A stretch of 7,656 bases of DNA from Candidatus Krumholzibacteriota bacterium (lineage in GTDB: Bacteria; Krumholzibacteriota; Krumholzibacteriia; Krumholzibacteriales; Krumholzibacteriaceae): assembly GCA_030613345.1 (NCBI GenBank), contig JAUWMD010000123.1, positions 1 through 7,656 of the forward strand, written 5' to 3'. The translations under genes and the position numbers were made by a program. Within the stretch, counting starts at the first letter, position 1; each line of letters opens with the position of its first letter. Below, piece by piece: positions 1 to 5,919 of the stretch. The notes under the pieces were generated by a model. The model was given only the letters and a program-made list of their open reading frames with translations, was not told the DNA's origin and did not search any database.

Positions 1-1
1 G

Positions 2-364
2 CAGGCCGGGCGGATGCTCGACCGCGCCGAATCCGAGATCGCGGAGGGCAACTCCGACGAGGCCCTGCGCCTTGTGGAAGAGGCGAGAAGGATGCTTCGC
101 ACCGCCGTAGAGGCGGCCCGTTCCGACGTGCCTACCGAGCAAGCCGCCGGTGAGGTCGACAGGGCTGCCGAGCTCGGCGAGAGAGTCAGGGCCACTCTGG
201 AGCAGTGCGAGGCCGAAGGGGCCCGCAACCTCTTCGAGAGGGCCAACGAACACATGGTGCGCGCGAGGGAAAGCCTCGACAACGGCCAGCGCGAGCGCGC
301 CGTCGCCGAGGCGAGAATCGCCCGCAACCTCTTCAACAGAATAAGGGAGATATGCGCGCGATGA
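2..364 (+). CDS. Partial helical TPR-like repeat protein (C-terminal part)
   Basis: The reading frame is open to the left edge, with no stop before the first ATG at 14. That ATG has no ribosome site visible in the few bases before it, so the gene very probably begins outside the window and only about 120 C-terminal residues are seen. They are almost wholly predicted alpha-helix, rich in Ala, Glu and Arg. Two copies of a 25-residue motif lie at about 23-97 and 260-334, each with G-x4-A-x6-A spacing. This matches the small-residue positions of tetratricopeptide repeats, which usually mediate protein contacts. A charged coiled-coil-like stretch joins them. The stop codon overlaps the start of the lipoprotein gene (ATGA), implying translational coupling. 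G+C is about 70% in the two lines I counted, well above downstream genes. Family and location are unknown; an envelope role is inferred only from its neighbours. Confidence 0.75.
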   Translation, partial: QAGRMLDRAESEIAEGNSDEALRLVEEARRMLRTAVEAARSDVPTEQAAGEVDRAAELGERVRATLEQCEAEGARNLFERANEHMVRARESLDNGQRERAVAEARIARNLFNRIREICAR

Positions 365-762
365 GCGCGAGATACCTGCGCTCGACGGCGCGCGTTGCCG
401 TTCTGCTCGCAGCAACGCACCTGGCCGCGTGCGCCGCCAATCCCCCGCCTTCCCCCTCCGGAGGCGGGGAATCAGTTACAGACACGATCGCAGTAAATGT
501 CCAGTCCCCCGACAGTGTTTACTTTACGGCAGAACACCAGGACTCTTCCGCCACAGCTGATTTCGACCGGATGTTCCTGGAGATCCACTCGGATGTGACT
601 GTCGAGCTGCGGGAACTCGAAAATTCGTACAAAGATGGAACAAGACTTGCCGAAATACAGTCTATTGTGAAAACGGCCGAGGAGTTTTATCTTGAGGGTA
701 AACCCCTGGTAGCCATCAAACTGTTGACTGAAGCTGAATTGCTTTTGAGGCAAGCTCCCTGA
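361..762 (+). CDS. Small lipoprotein with C-terminal TPR-like motif, function unknown
   Basis: This 133-residue protein starts at the ATG overlapping the upstream stop, with AGGGAG at 344-349. An in-frame ATG at 352 is possible but lies too close to that site. Residues 1-23 form a lipoprotein signal: Arg-containing n-region, hydrophobic VAVLLAATHLAA, then lipobox LAAC with the acylated Cys at 24. A Pro/Ser/Gly hinge follows (residues 28-37), then an acidic segment and helices. Residues 105-129 carry the same G-x4-A-x6-A motif as the upstream protein. It should be anchored in the outer or inner membrane facing the periplasm; residue +2 is Ala, not Asp, which under the E. coli rule favours the outer membrane. 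Only 2 bases separate it from the beta-barrel gene, suggesting that the two products act together. G+C drops sharply in the 3' half. No named family is recognised. Confidence 0.8.
   Translation: MSARYLRSTARVAVLLAATHLAACAANPPPSPSGGGESVTDTIAVNVQSPDSVYFTAEHQDSSATADFDRMFLEIHSDVTVELRELENSYKDGTRLAEIQSIVKTAEEFYLEGKPLVAIKLLTEAELLLRQAP
443..469 (+). other. GC-rich stem-loop inside the lipoprotein gene
   Basis: CCCCGCCT (443-450) and AGGCGGGG (462-469) are perfect inverted complements. One G:U and one C:G pair extend the stem inward, leaving a 7-base loop. It lies in the codons for the Pro-Pro-Pro/Gly-Gly-Gly hinge, so CCN and GGN codons alone could create it. No T-run follows on the + strand, so it is not a typical intrinsic terminator. 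It sits right where base composition changes. Any function is speculative. Confidence 0.45.
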
Positions 763-764
763 TC

Positions 765-2021
765 ATGAAAAAAGCCGGGCCGCTCAGGTTGCCGGCGCTG
801 TCGCTGGCGCCGGCGCTGTTACTTATCATCCTTTTCCCCGCCCCGCCCGCAGACGCGGCCGAGCTGCGGAACCGTCTGTTCGCCGGGTACGATTCGTTCA
901 TAGACAGGTTCACGCTCATCGAGGACGACACGACCGAGACTGTGCACGAATACTTCGTAGGCCTCGATAATTTTTTCCTTACCGGAGACGGCACGACAAA
1001 ATTCACCCTGAGAAACATCTTCAAGTACGGCAACCAGACGATCGACAACGATCTTAACGGCGTGCTCAACGCCGGTTCGCGCAAGAACTGGCTGATACAG
1101 CTGCGCGGTAACCTCCGCCTGAAGTTCTTCCGTGAGGGGAGCGACTACGAGTTCGGCAACGATTACGCCCAGTCGAACATCCATCTCAAGCTCGGAAAGC
1201 AGTTCGGCGAGAAATGGTACGTGCTGTCGAAGAGCAGGGCAGAGCTGGTCGTTTTCGATGAGAAGACCCAGTTCGACTACGATTACCGTTATATCGATAC
1301 AGGCCTCGGAGTCGAGTCGGGAGGCTATTTCAACAGGTACCTGCGTGTCTTCGCAGCGCTTGGGCACAGGGAGTCGCCCGACACGACCGACCTGAGTTTC
1401 GACCGGCTCGTGACGGAGGCAGAGGCGAGATTCTCTTCCGGCCCGCTGACATTCGATCTGTCCGCGCTCGGCGACAGGCGCGAGTACGAGGGATCCACCA
1501 GAAGCGACTACTGGTTCATCTTCTCCACAGGCGGGATCACCTGGACGGGCATGAGCGGCAGGACGCTCACCGTGAGGGTCGAATCCGAGCTACTGTACTA
1601 CGACACACAAACAAGGACCTGGTTCAACAACCACTTTTTCAGGGGGAGCCTGCGTCTGAGGATCCCCGTGACCGGGATATCGAATTTCTACGTCGAGCCC
1701 AGGGTGGCAACCCTGCGGTGCGAGTCGTTCATCGAGGAAAGATACAAGGAAGGCTCGGTCGTGCTCGGCTTCGACATCATGGGAAGCGAGCATTACTGGC
1801 TGACCTTCTCCTGGGAACCGGGGTACCGCAGCTACTCGATGGAAGAAAACCCGATCTATTCGGACTTCCGCATCAACAGACTCTCCCTGATGGCGAGCGG
1901 GACCTTCGGAAAGAGATACGGAGCCAACCTCTTCGTATCGCACGACCCGGAAAAACATACGCGAAGGACCGACGACTTCACCATCACGATGATCGCGGCT
2001 TCCGTATCGCTCATGTTCTAG
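765..2021 (+). CDS. Outer-membrane beta-barrel protein, family unknown
   Basis: The 418-residue product begins with a Sec signal peptide: MKKAG, a hydrophobic core through about residue 24, and a likely cleavage after ADA at residue 31. The mature part has repeated short amphipathic segments with alternating hydrophobic and polar residues, for example KFTLRNIFKYG, LTFDLSALGDR, LTVRVESELLYYD, FRGSLRLRI and YWLTFSWEPGYR. These are separated by Asp/Gly/Ser/Thr-rich turns. The last residue is Phe in an alternating strand (ASVSLMF), the usual Bam-recognised C-terminal signal. Size and segment number suggest a barrel of roughly 14-16 strands, though I cannot count them exactly. It starts 2 bases after the lipoprotein stop with only a distant GAGG (747-750), so translation probably depends on reinitiation from upstream. 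No plug or TonB-box motif and no porin signature was recognised, and the substrate is unknown. A single Cys (in LRCESF) is unusual for a barrel. Confidence 0.82.
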   Translation: MKKAGPLRLPALSLAPALLLIILFPAPPADAAELRNRLFAGYDSFIDRFTLIEDDTTETVHEYFVGLDNFFLTGDGTTKFTLRNIFKYGNQTIDNDLNGVLNAGSRKNWLIQLRGNLRLKFFREGSDYEFGNDYAQSNIHLKLGKQFGEKWYVLSKSRAELVVFDEKTQFDYDYRYIDTGLGVESGGYFNRYLRVFAALGHRESPDTTDLSFDRLVTEAEARFSSGPLTFDLSALGDRREYEGSTRSDYWFIFSTGGITWTGMSGRTLTVRVESELLYYDTQTRTWFNNHFFRGSLRLRIPVTGISNFYVEPRVATLRCESFIEERYKEGSVVLGFDIMGSEHYWLTFSWEPGYRSYSMEENPIYSDFRINRLSLMASGTFGKRYGANLFVSHDPEKHTRRTDDFTITMIAASVSLMF

Positions 2022-2025
2022 AGAT

Positions 2026-2054
2026 GAAAACGGGCGGAAACGATGCCCGCCCGT
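2026..2054 (-). terminator. Intrinsic terminator of the etf operon
   Basis: ACGGGCGG (2030-2037) pairs with CCGCCCGT (2047-2054) in an 8-bp stem with a 9-base loop. Read on the minus strand, the stem ends in TTTT (2030-2027) followed by CATC. This gives a short U-tract about 30 bases after the Fe-S oxidoreductase stop. On the + strand the hairpin lies 8 bases after the barrel-protein stop but is not followed by T residues. It may still stall + strand transcription, but it best fits the minus-strand operon. Confidence 0.72.
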
Positions 2055-2085
2055 CGGAAGATCCGTATCCGTACCGTTCCGGTGC

Positions 2086-4050
2086 TCAGAATATCTCGGC
2101 GATATCCTTGACCTTGACCTCTTCTTCCTTATCTCTGGCCTTCAGCCCGTCCTCGAACATCGTCATACAGAACGGACAGGCCGTGTAGATCGTGTCGACG
2201 CCGAGCGCGAGCGCCTCGTCGACGCGCTCCTCGTTTATCCGCTTCCCGATCGTCTCTTCCATCCACATCCGGCCGCCCCCTGCGCCGCAGCAGAAGCTCC
2301 TCTTTCCCCTGCGGCCGAACTCGGCCAGCTCACCCGCGCCCGACCTTTTAATCAGCTCGCGCGGTTCATCGATTATACCGTTGTACCTGCCGAGGTAGCA
2401 CGAATCGTGGTATACGCCCTTCGACCCGTTGCCGGTCCCCGCAAGCTTCCCCGCTGCGGCCAGCTCGAGGAGGAACTGCGAGTGATGCACGACCGTCTTC
2501 TCGTATCCAAACTGCGGATACTCGACGCTGAAGGTATTGAAACCATGCGGGCAGGTAGTCAGTATCCGGTTGAATCTGTATTTATTGAGATTCTCGATGT
2601 TCGCTTCGATCAGCGTCTGTGCGAGGTATTCGTTGCCCATCCTCCTCGCCGTCTCACCGCAGCACATCTCCTCGACGCCGAGTATTGCGAAGTCGACCTC
2701 CGCTCTTTTCAGTATCTCGACCATCGCCCTCGCGACGCTCTGACCGCTTGTGTCGAAAGATCCGGAACAGCCGACCCAGAAGAGAACGTCGAACTCCTGC
2801 TTCTCGGCGGCGACGGGAACATCAAGCCCCTCGGCCCAGTCGGCCCTCGTCGAGAATCCCATCGACCACGGGTTGTAGTTAACCTCCATATTCCTGAAAA
2901 CCGGCTGCATCTCGTGCGGGAAGCTGCTCTCCGTCATGACGAGGTAGCGCCTCATGTCGACGATCTTCTGGACGTGCTCGATGAAGGGCGGGCATTCCTG
3001 CATGCATGCACCGCACGTTGTGCATGCCCATATCTCGTCTTCGGTAACTGTCTTTCCTATGATCGGCGTCGCCTCGGCCTCTTCACCGCCCTCGAGCAGC
3101 TTCTGCCTGTCACCAACGAAATGCCCCCTCATCATGTGGATCACCCTGAAGGGGCTGAGCGGCTTCTCGGTGAGGTAGGCCGGGCACACCGCCTGGCACC
3201 TCCCGCACTCGGTGCATGCGTAGAGGTCGAGGAGCTGCTTCCACGTGAAGTCCCTCACCTCGGAGTTGCCGAATTTCTCGGCCGACTCATCCTCGAAATC
3301 CATCCTGCTGAGCGTCCCCCCCGGTCCGAGGTTACGGAAGAATATGTTCGGGACCGCGCCGAGGATGTGGATGTGCTTCGAGAACGGTATGAAGATAAGG
3401 AAGTAGAATATAATCACGTGATGGATCCAGGCAAAGACCCTCTCGAGTATGTGCGGGTCTGCCTTCCCGTCGATCAGTCCGGCGACAACCGCCGATACCG
3501 GAGCGTACGCCCGGTCGACTTTCGGGGGATCCATGAGTATCCCCGCACCCTTCATCCCGAACATGAGGAGTATCAGGACAAAGATCAGGCAGAGGATGAA
3601 CACTGCCTCTTTCTTCGCCTTCGGATCGTCGATCTGCAGGCGCAACGGCTTGAGCACGAATCTACGGAAGAGCGAGACGATGATCGCGCCGAGCACGAGC
3701 AGTCCCAGTACGTCCTGGACCCACGAGATCATTCCGGCGATTTTCGCGCCGAAGATCGAGGCGTAGCTGAATCCTGGAGAGATCATCCCGCCGATATGTT
3801 CGAACGTGCCGAGCGAGATGAATACGAACCCGTAGAATATGATGAAATGCCCGAGGCCAGCCAGTTGTGTGAGGACCCGTGCCTGCGCGCCGACATAGAC
3901 TATGACCGACCAGATCCTCTCTCCCCACCGGTCGAACCGGTCTTCCGGCTTCCCCAGCTTGAGCGATCTGACAAGCAGCCTCAGAACGAACGCAAATGCC
4001 GACAGGACACCAAGCAATATCACCAGCAGGGCAATGCCATCAGCGGTCAT
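2086..4050 (-). CDS. Membrane-bound Fe-S/CCG oxidoreductase (EtfAB:quinone oxidoreductase type)
   Basis: This 654-residue protein should take electrons from EtfAB and reduce membrane quinone. Residues 1-230 are a NarI-like membrane domain with about five helices (near 4-27, 64-86, 111-130, 148-172, 205-228). His 68, 85, 210, 211, 226 and 228 lie at helix ends or faces and are candidate haem b ligands. Residues 279-289 (CTECGRCQAVC) and 343-353 (CTTCGACMQEC) bind two [4Fe-4S] clusters. Two CCG (heterodisulfide-reductase-like) modules follow: Cys 428, 463/464, 500 and Cys 551, 587/588, 625, 628. The first module ends CPHG, so its last Cys is missing. The start is set by AGGAGG at 4060-4055, 4 bases before the ATG. 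It is the last gene of the operon, 43 bases after etfA. The etf context argues against HdrD or DsrK. Length fits the etf-linked family. Confidence 0.9.
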   Translation of the reverse strand: MTADGIALLVILLGVLSAFAFVLRLLVRSLKLGKPEDRFDRWGERIWSVIVYVGAQARVLTQLAGLGHFIIFYGFVFISLGTFEHIGGMISPGFSYASIFGAKIAGMISWVQDVLGLLVLGAIIVSLFRRFVLKPLRLQIDDPKAKKEAVFILCLIFVLILLMFGMKGAGILMDPPKVDRAYAPVSAVVAGLIDGKADPHILERVFAWIHHVIIFYFLIFIPFSKHIHILGAVPNIFFRNLGPGGTLSRMDFEDESAEKFGNSEVRDFTWKQLLDLYACTECGRCQAVCPAYLTEKPLSPFRVIHMMRGHFVGDRQKLLEGGEEAEATPIIGKTVTEDEIWACTTCGACMQECPPFIEHVQKIVDMRRYLVMTESSFPHEMQPVFRNMEVNYNPWSMGFSTRADWAEGLDVPVAAEKQEFDVLFWVGCSGSFDTSGQSVARAMVEILKRAEVDFAILGVEEMCCGETARRMGNEYLAQTLIEANIENLNKYRFNRILTTCPHGFNTFSVEYPQFGYEKTVVHHSQFLLELAAAGKLAGTGNGSKGVYHDSCYLGRYNGIIDEPRELIKRSGAGELAEFGRRGKRSFCCGAGGGRMWMEETIGKRINEERVDEALALGVDTIYTACPFCMTMFEDGLKARDKEEEVKVKDIAEIF

Positions 4051-4093
4051 GACGCCTCCTCATCGATCTGTATCCAGAGAAGAACCCATATCT

Positions 4094-5074
4094 CTACAGG
4101 ATCTTTCTTATCTCCTCGGTCAGGACCGGTACGACATCGAAGAGATTTCCGACGATCCCGTAATGCGCCTTCTCGAATATCGGCGCGTTGGAATCCTTGT
4201 TGATCGCCACGATGACCTTGGAGGTCCTCATGCCGGCGAGATGCTGGATCGCGCCCGAGATCCCGCAGGCGATATAGAGCTTGGGATTGACGACCTTGCC
4301 GGTCTGCCCGACCTGCAGGGGTTGCTCGGCGAATCCGGCGTCGACCGCCGCCCTGGACGCACCTACCGCGCCGCCGAGCAGGTCGGCCAGATCCTCCAGG
4401 ATCTTGAAGTTCGATGCGTCCTTCATCGCCCGGCCGCCCGATATGATCACATCGGCCTCGGTGACATCGGGACGTCCCCCTGCCAGGGGCGCTATCTCGG
4501 TGGCGATGGCCCTGATCGCGGCCAGATCGATCCCCGCCCCGCGCGCGGTCACCTCACCCCCGTCGCCCGTCTCTTCTGCGGGAGGCAGGTTGTTCGGTCT
4601 AATCGTGATGAAAACGGGACGCCCGCCCGTGGGAGCAATCTCGACGTAGAGCTTGCCCGAGTAGACCGGGCGTCTGGCTATGCAGGCCCCGTCCTCGAAT
4701 CCAAGCTCGACGCAGTCGCTGAACATCACGCCGTCGACCTTGGCAACGGCGCGGGCCCCGAGATCACGGCCCATGGCCGTCGCTCCGAGAAGGATGTAAC
4801 CGTAATCGCCTTCCCTTACCAGATCGGCCAATACGGTCGCATACCCCTCGGACGAGTAGTTGGCGGTCGCCTCGTCGTCCACGACGGCGATATTCCTGAC
4901 GCCGAGGCTGGCGAGCTTTGCCGCCTCGGTCTCGGCCCCGGTTCCGACGATAAGCGCATCGATCGAGCCTCCCGTCCCGGCAGCTATAGTCCTGGCGCCG
5001 TAAACGAGCTCCCTTGCGACCTTTTTCAGCTCTCCGTTCCTTATCTCTCCAAATACAAGAATGTCTCCAGTCAT
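4094..5074 (-). CDS. etfA: Electron transfer flavoprotein alpha subunit
   Basis: EtfA pairs with EtfB and carries the FAD that shuttles electrons from acyl-CoA dehydrogenase to the membrane oxidoreductase. The chosen start gives 326 residues, close to the family norm. The N-terminal half is the alpha/beta ETF domain. The C-terminal FAD domain has SGGRAMKD (212-219), GASRAAVDAG (238-247), VGQTGKVV (255-262), the PROSITE-like stretch beginning LYIACGISGAIQH (267-279, His 278) and NKDSNAPIF (292-300). All are standard FAD contacts. A longer frame could begin at GTG 5089, but that codon abuts the ribosome site itself: GGAGG at 5087-5083 lies 8 bases before ATG 5074. The gene begins 18 bases after the etfB stop, so the two are probably translated together. 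No truncation or missing FAD motif is visible. Confidence 0.95.
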   Translation of the reverse strand: MTGDILVFGEIRNGELKKVARELVYGARTIAAGTGGSIDALIVGTGAETEAAKLASLGVRNIAVVDDEATANYSSEGYATVLADLVREGDYGYILLGATAMGRDLGARAVAKVDGVMFSDCVELGFEDGACIARRPVYSGKLYVEIAPTGGRPVFITIRPNNLPPAEETGDGGEVTARGAGIDLAAIRAIATEIAPLAGGRPDVTEADVIISGGRAMKDASNFKILEDLADLLGGAVGASRAAVDAGFAEQPLQVGQTGKVVNPKLYIACGISGAIQHLAGMRTSKVIVAINKDSNAPIFEKAHYGIVGNLFDVVPVLTEEIRKIL

Positions 5075-5082
5075 CACAGAAT

Positions 5083-5087
5083 CCTCC
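5083..5087 (-). promoter_or_regulatory. Ribosome binding site that fixes the etfA start
   Basis: GGAGG on the minus strand is 8 bases upstream of ATG 5074. It overlaps the first codons of the longer GTG-initiated frame (from 5089), which has no comparable site of its own. The shorter start also gives the usual EtfA N-terminus (short lead-in, then ILVFGE). Confidence 0.8.
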
Positions 5088-5092
5088 ACCGG

Positions 5093-5884
5093 TTATATGA
5101 CCTTTGCCTCTTCGCGCAGCAGCCTGACGAGCTCCCTGACGGCGTCGGGAGTCTCCTCGGCCTCCACCATCCTGCACTCTCCTCCCTTGGGAAGAGGCAG
5201 CCATTTCAGGATCCTGCTCCTGCCCCCGCCGGGGATCTCGGAGAAGCCGAGATCGGCGAGGCTTTTCTTTCTAATCTCTTTCTTCTTGGCCTTCATGATC
5301 CCGGGCAGTGAAGCATAGCGGGGATCGTTCAGTCCCTTGTCGCAGGAGACGATTACGGGCAGTGATGTATCGATCTTCTCGTCGCCCCCCTCTATCCTCC
5401 TGCTGACCGTCGCTTTCGTGGTGTCATCAGACAGCTCGAAGGCTATAGCGACACTGACCTGTGGGATGTCGAGCATCTCGGCCAGTATGCAGTGCACCTG
5501 GGCCATGTCGTCGTCTATCGCTTGCTTCCCGCAGAATATTATATCGAATTCCTCGTCGCCGATCGCCTTGGCCATTATCGTGGCCGTTGTGAACGGCCCG
5601 GGATTTGAGAGGGAATCATCGGCGATATGTACGGCATCGTCGGCACCCATCGCAAGTGCGGTCCGGATCGCCTCGGTGGCCTCATCAGGCCCCATGCAGA
5701 CGACCGTCACCTTGCTGTCGCCACCGACCTTCTCCTTCATCAGCAACCCTTCCTCGATGGCGTACTCGTCATACGTATTGATGACGAACTTGACCCCATC
5801 CTCCCTGATCCCCGTACCCTCCTTGTTGATCAGTATCTTCGCTTCCGAATCCGGAACGCGTTTGAGCAGCACGATTATCTTCAA
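5093..5884 (-). CDS. etfB: Electron transfer flavoprotein beta subunit
   Basis: The 263-residue product opens with the canonical EtfB sequence KIIVLLKRVPD. It starts from TTG at 5884, since no ATG or GTG fits and AAGGAGG lies 6 bases upstream. Nucleotide-site motif GKQAIDDD is at 119-126. The EtfB signature spans about 160-180 (SRRIEGGDEKI, then LPVIVS). The recognition loop that docks on acyl-CoA dehydrogenases is PRYASLPGIMKAKKK (188-202), with the anchor Leu at 193. The DDD motif resembles AMP-binding, non-bifurcating ETFs such as the human protein. Bifurcating EtfBs usually read DGDTxQVGP, with a second FAD. Here the following residues, MAQVHC, match neither class well. The gene lies 35 bases after the acyl-CoA dehydrogenase stop and directly before etfA. 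EtfAB is cytoplasmic in bacteria. The assignment is secure; the non-bifurcating reading is an inference from motif and context. Confidence 0.95.
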   Translation of the reverse strand: MKIIVLLKRVPDSEAKILINKEGTGIREDGVKFVINTYDEYAIEEGLLMKEKVGGDSKVTVVCMGPDEATEAIRTALAMGADDAVHIADDSLSNPGPFTTATIMAKAIGDEEFDIIFCGKQAIDDDMAQVHCILAEMLDIPQVSVAIAFELSDDTTKATVSRRIEGGDEKIDTSLPVIVSCDKGLNDPRYASLPGIMKAKKKEIRKKSLADLGFSEIPGGGRSRILKWLPLPKGGECRMVEAEETPDAVRELVRLLREEAKVI

Positions 5885-5890
5885 GACGTT

Positions 5891-5897
5891 CCTCCTT
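5891..5897 (-). promoter_or_regulatory. Strong ribosome binding site for the TTG start of etfB
   Basis: AAGGAGG on the minus strand is a full match to the anti-Shine-Dalgarno complement. It lies 6 bases before TTG 5884, and the conserved EtfB N-terminus begins at that codon. This makes TTG the real initiator and may offset its weakness so that EtfB and EtfA are made in similar amounts. Confidence 0.85.
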
Positions 5898-5919
5898 TCG
5901 CCGGTCCTGTCGCGATGCG

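Noticed and set aside
205..360. An upstream extension of the lipoprotein gene starting at ATG 205
   Set aside because: It would put about 52 Arg-rich residues before a clear lipoprotein signal peptide and duplicate the coding sequence of the first gene in another frame.
2061..2084. Short ATCCGT tandem copies and a 4-bp ACCG/CGGT hairpin in the convergent gap
   Set aside because: They are too short to separate from chance; the 8-bp stem at 2030-2054 is the only convincing structure there.
2086..4050. Heterodisulfide reductase HdrD, DsrK or glycolate oxidase GlcF identity for the Fe-S protein
   Set aside because: The CCG modules are shared with these families, but the fused N-terminal membrane domain and the etfBA neighbours point to the etf-linked quinone oxidoreductase family.
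2407..4203. A 598-codon open frame on the + strand opposite the Fe-S oxidoreductase
   Set aside because: It lies antisense to a gene with clear cofactor motifs, has a biased Arg/His/Asp/Glu composition with no recognisable domain, and extends across the boundary into etfA. It reflects the codon bias of the real gene.
5075..5089. A GTG start of etfA adding five residues
   Set aside because: Its own codons overlap the Shine-Dalgarno sequence for ATG 5074, and it lacks a site of its own.
3902..5311. A 469-codon open frame on the + strand opposite etfA and etfB
   Set aside because: It spans three real minus-strand genes, lacks a recognisable family, and is Arg/Gly/Asp-rich as expected of a shadow frame.
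4094..5884. An electron-bifurcating ETF (Fix or butyryl-CoA dehydrogenase complex type)
   Set aside because: EtfB lacks the DGDT motif, no FixX or FixC is present, and the operon instead carries a quinone-directed Fe-S oxidoreductase. The question is kept open only as a finding on the hybrid motif.
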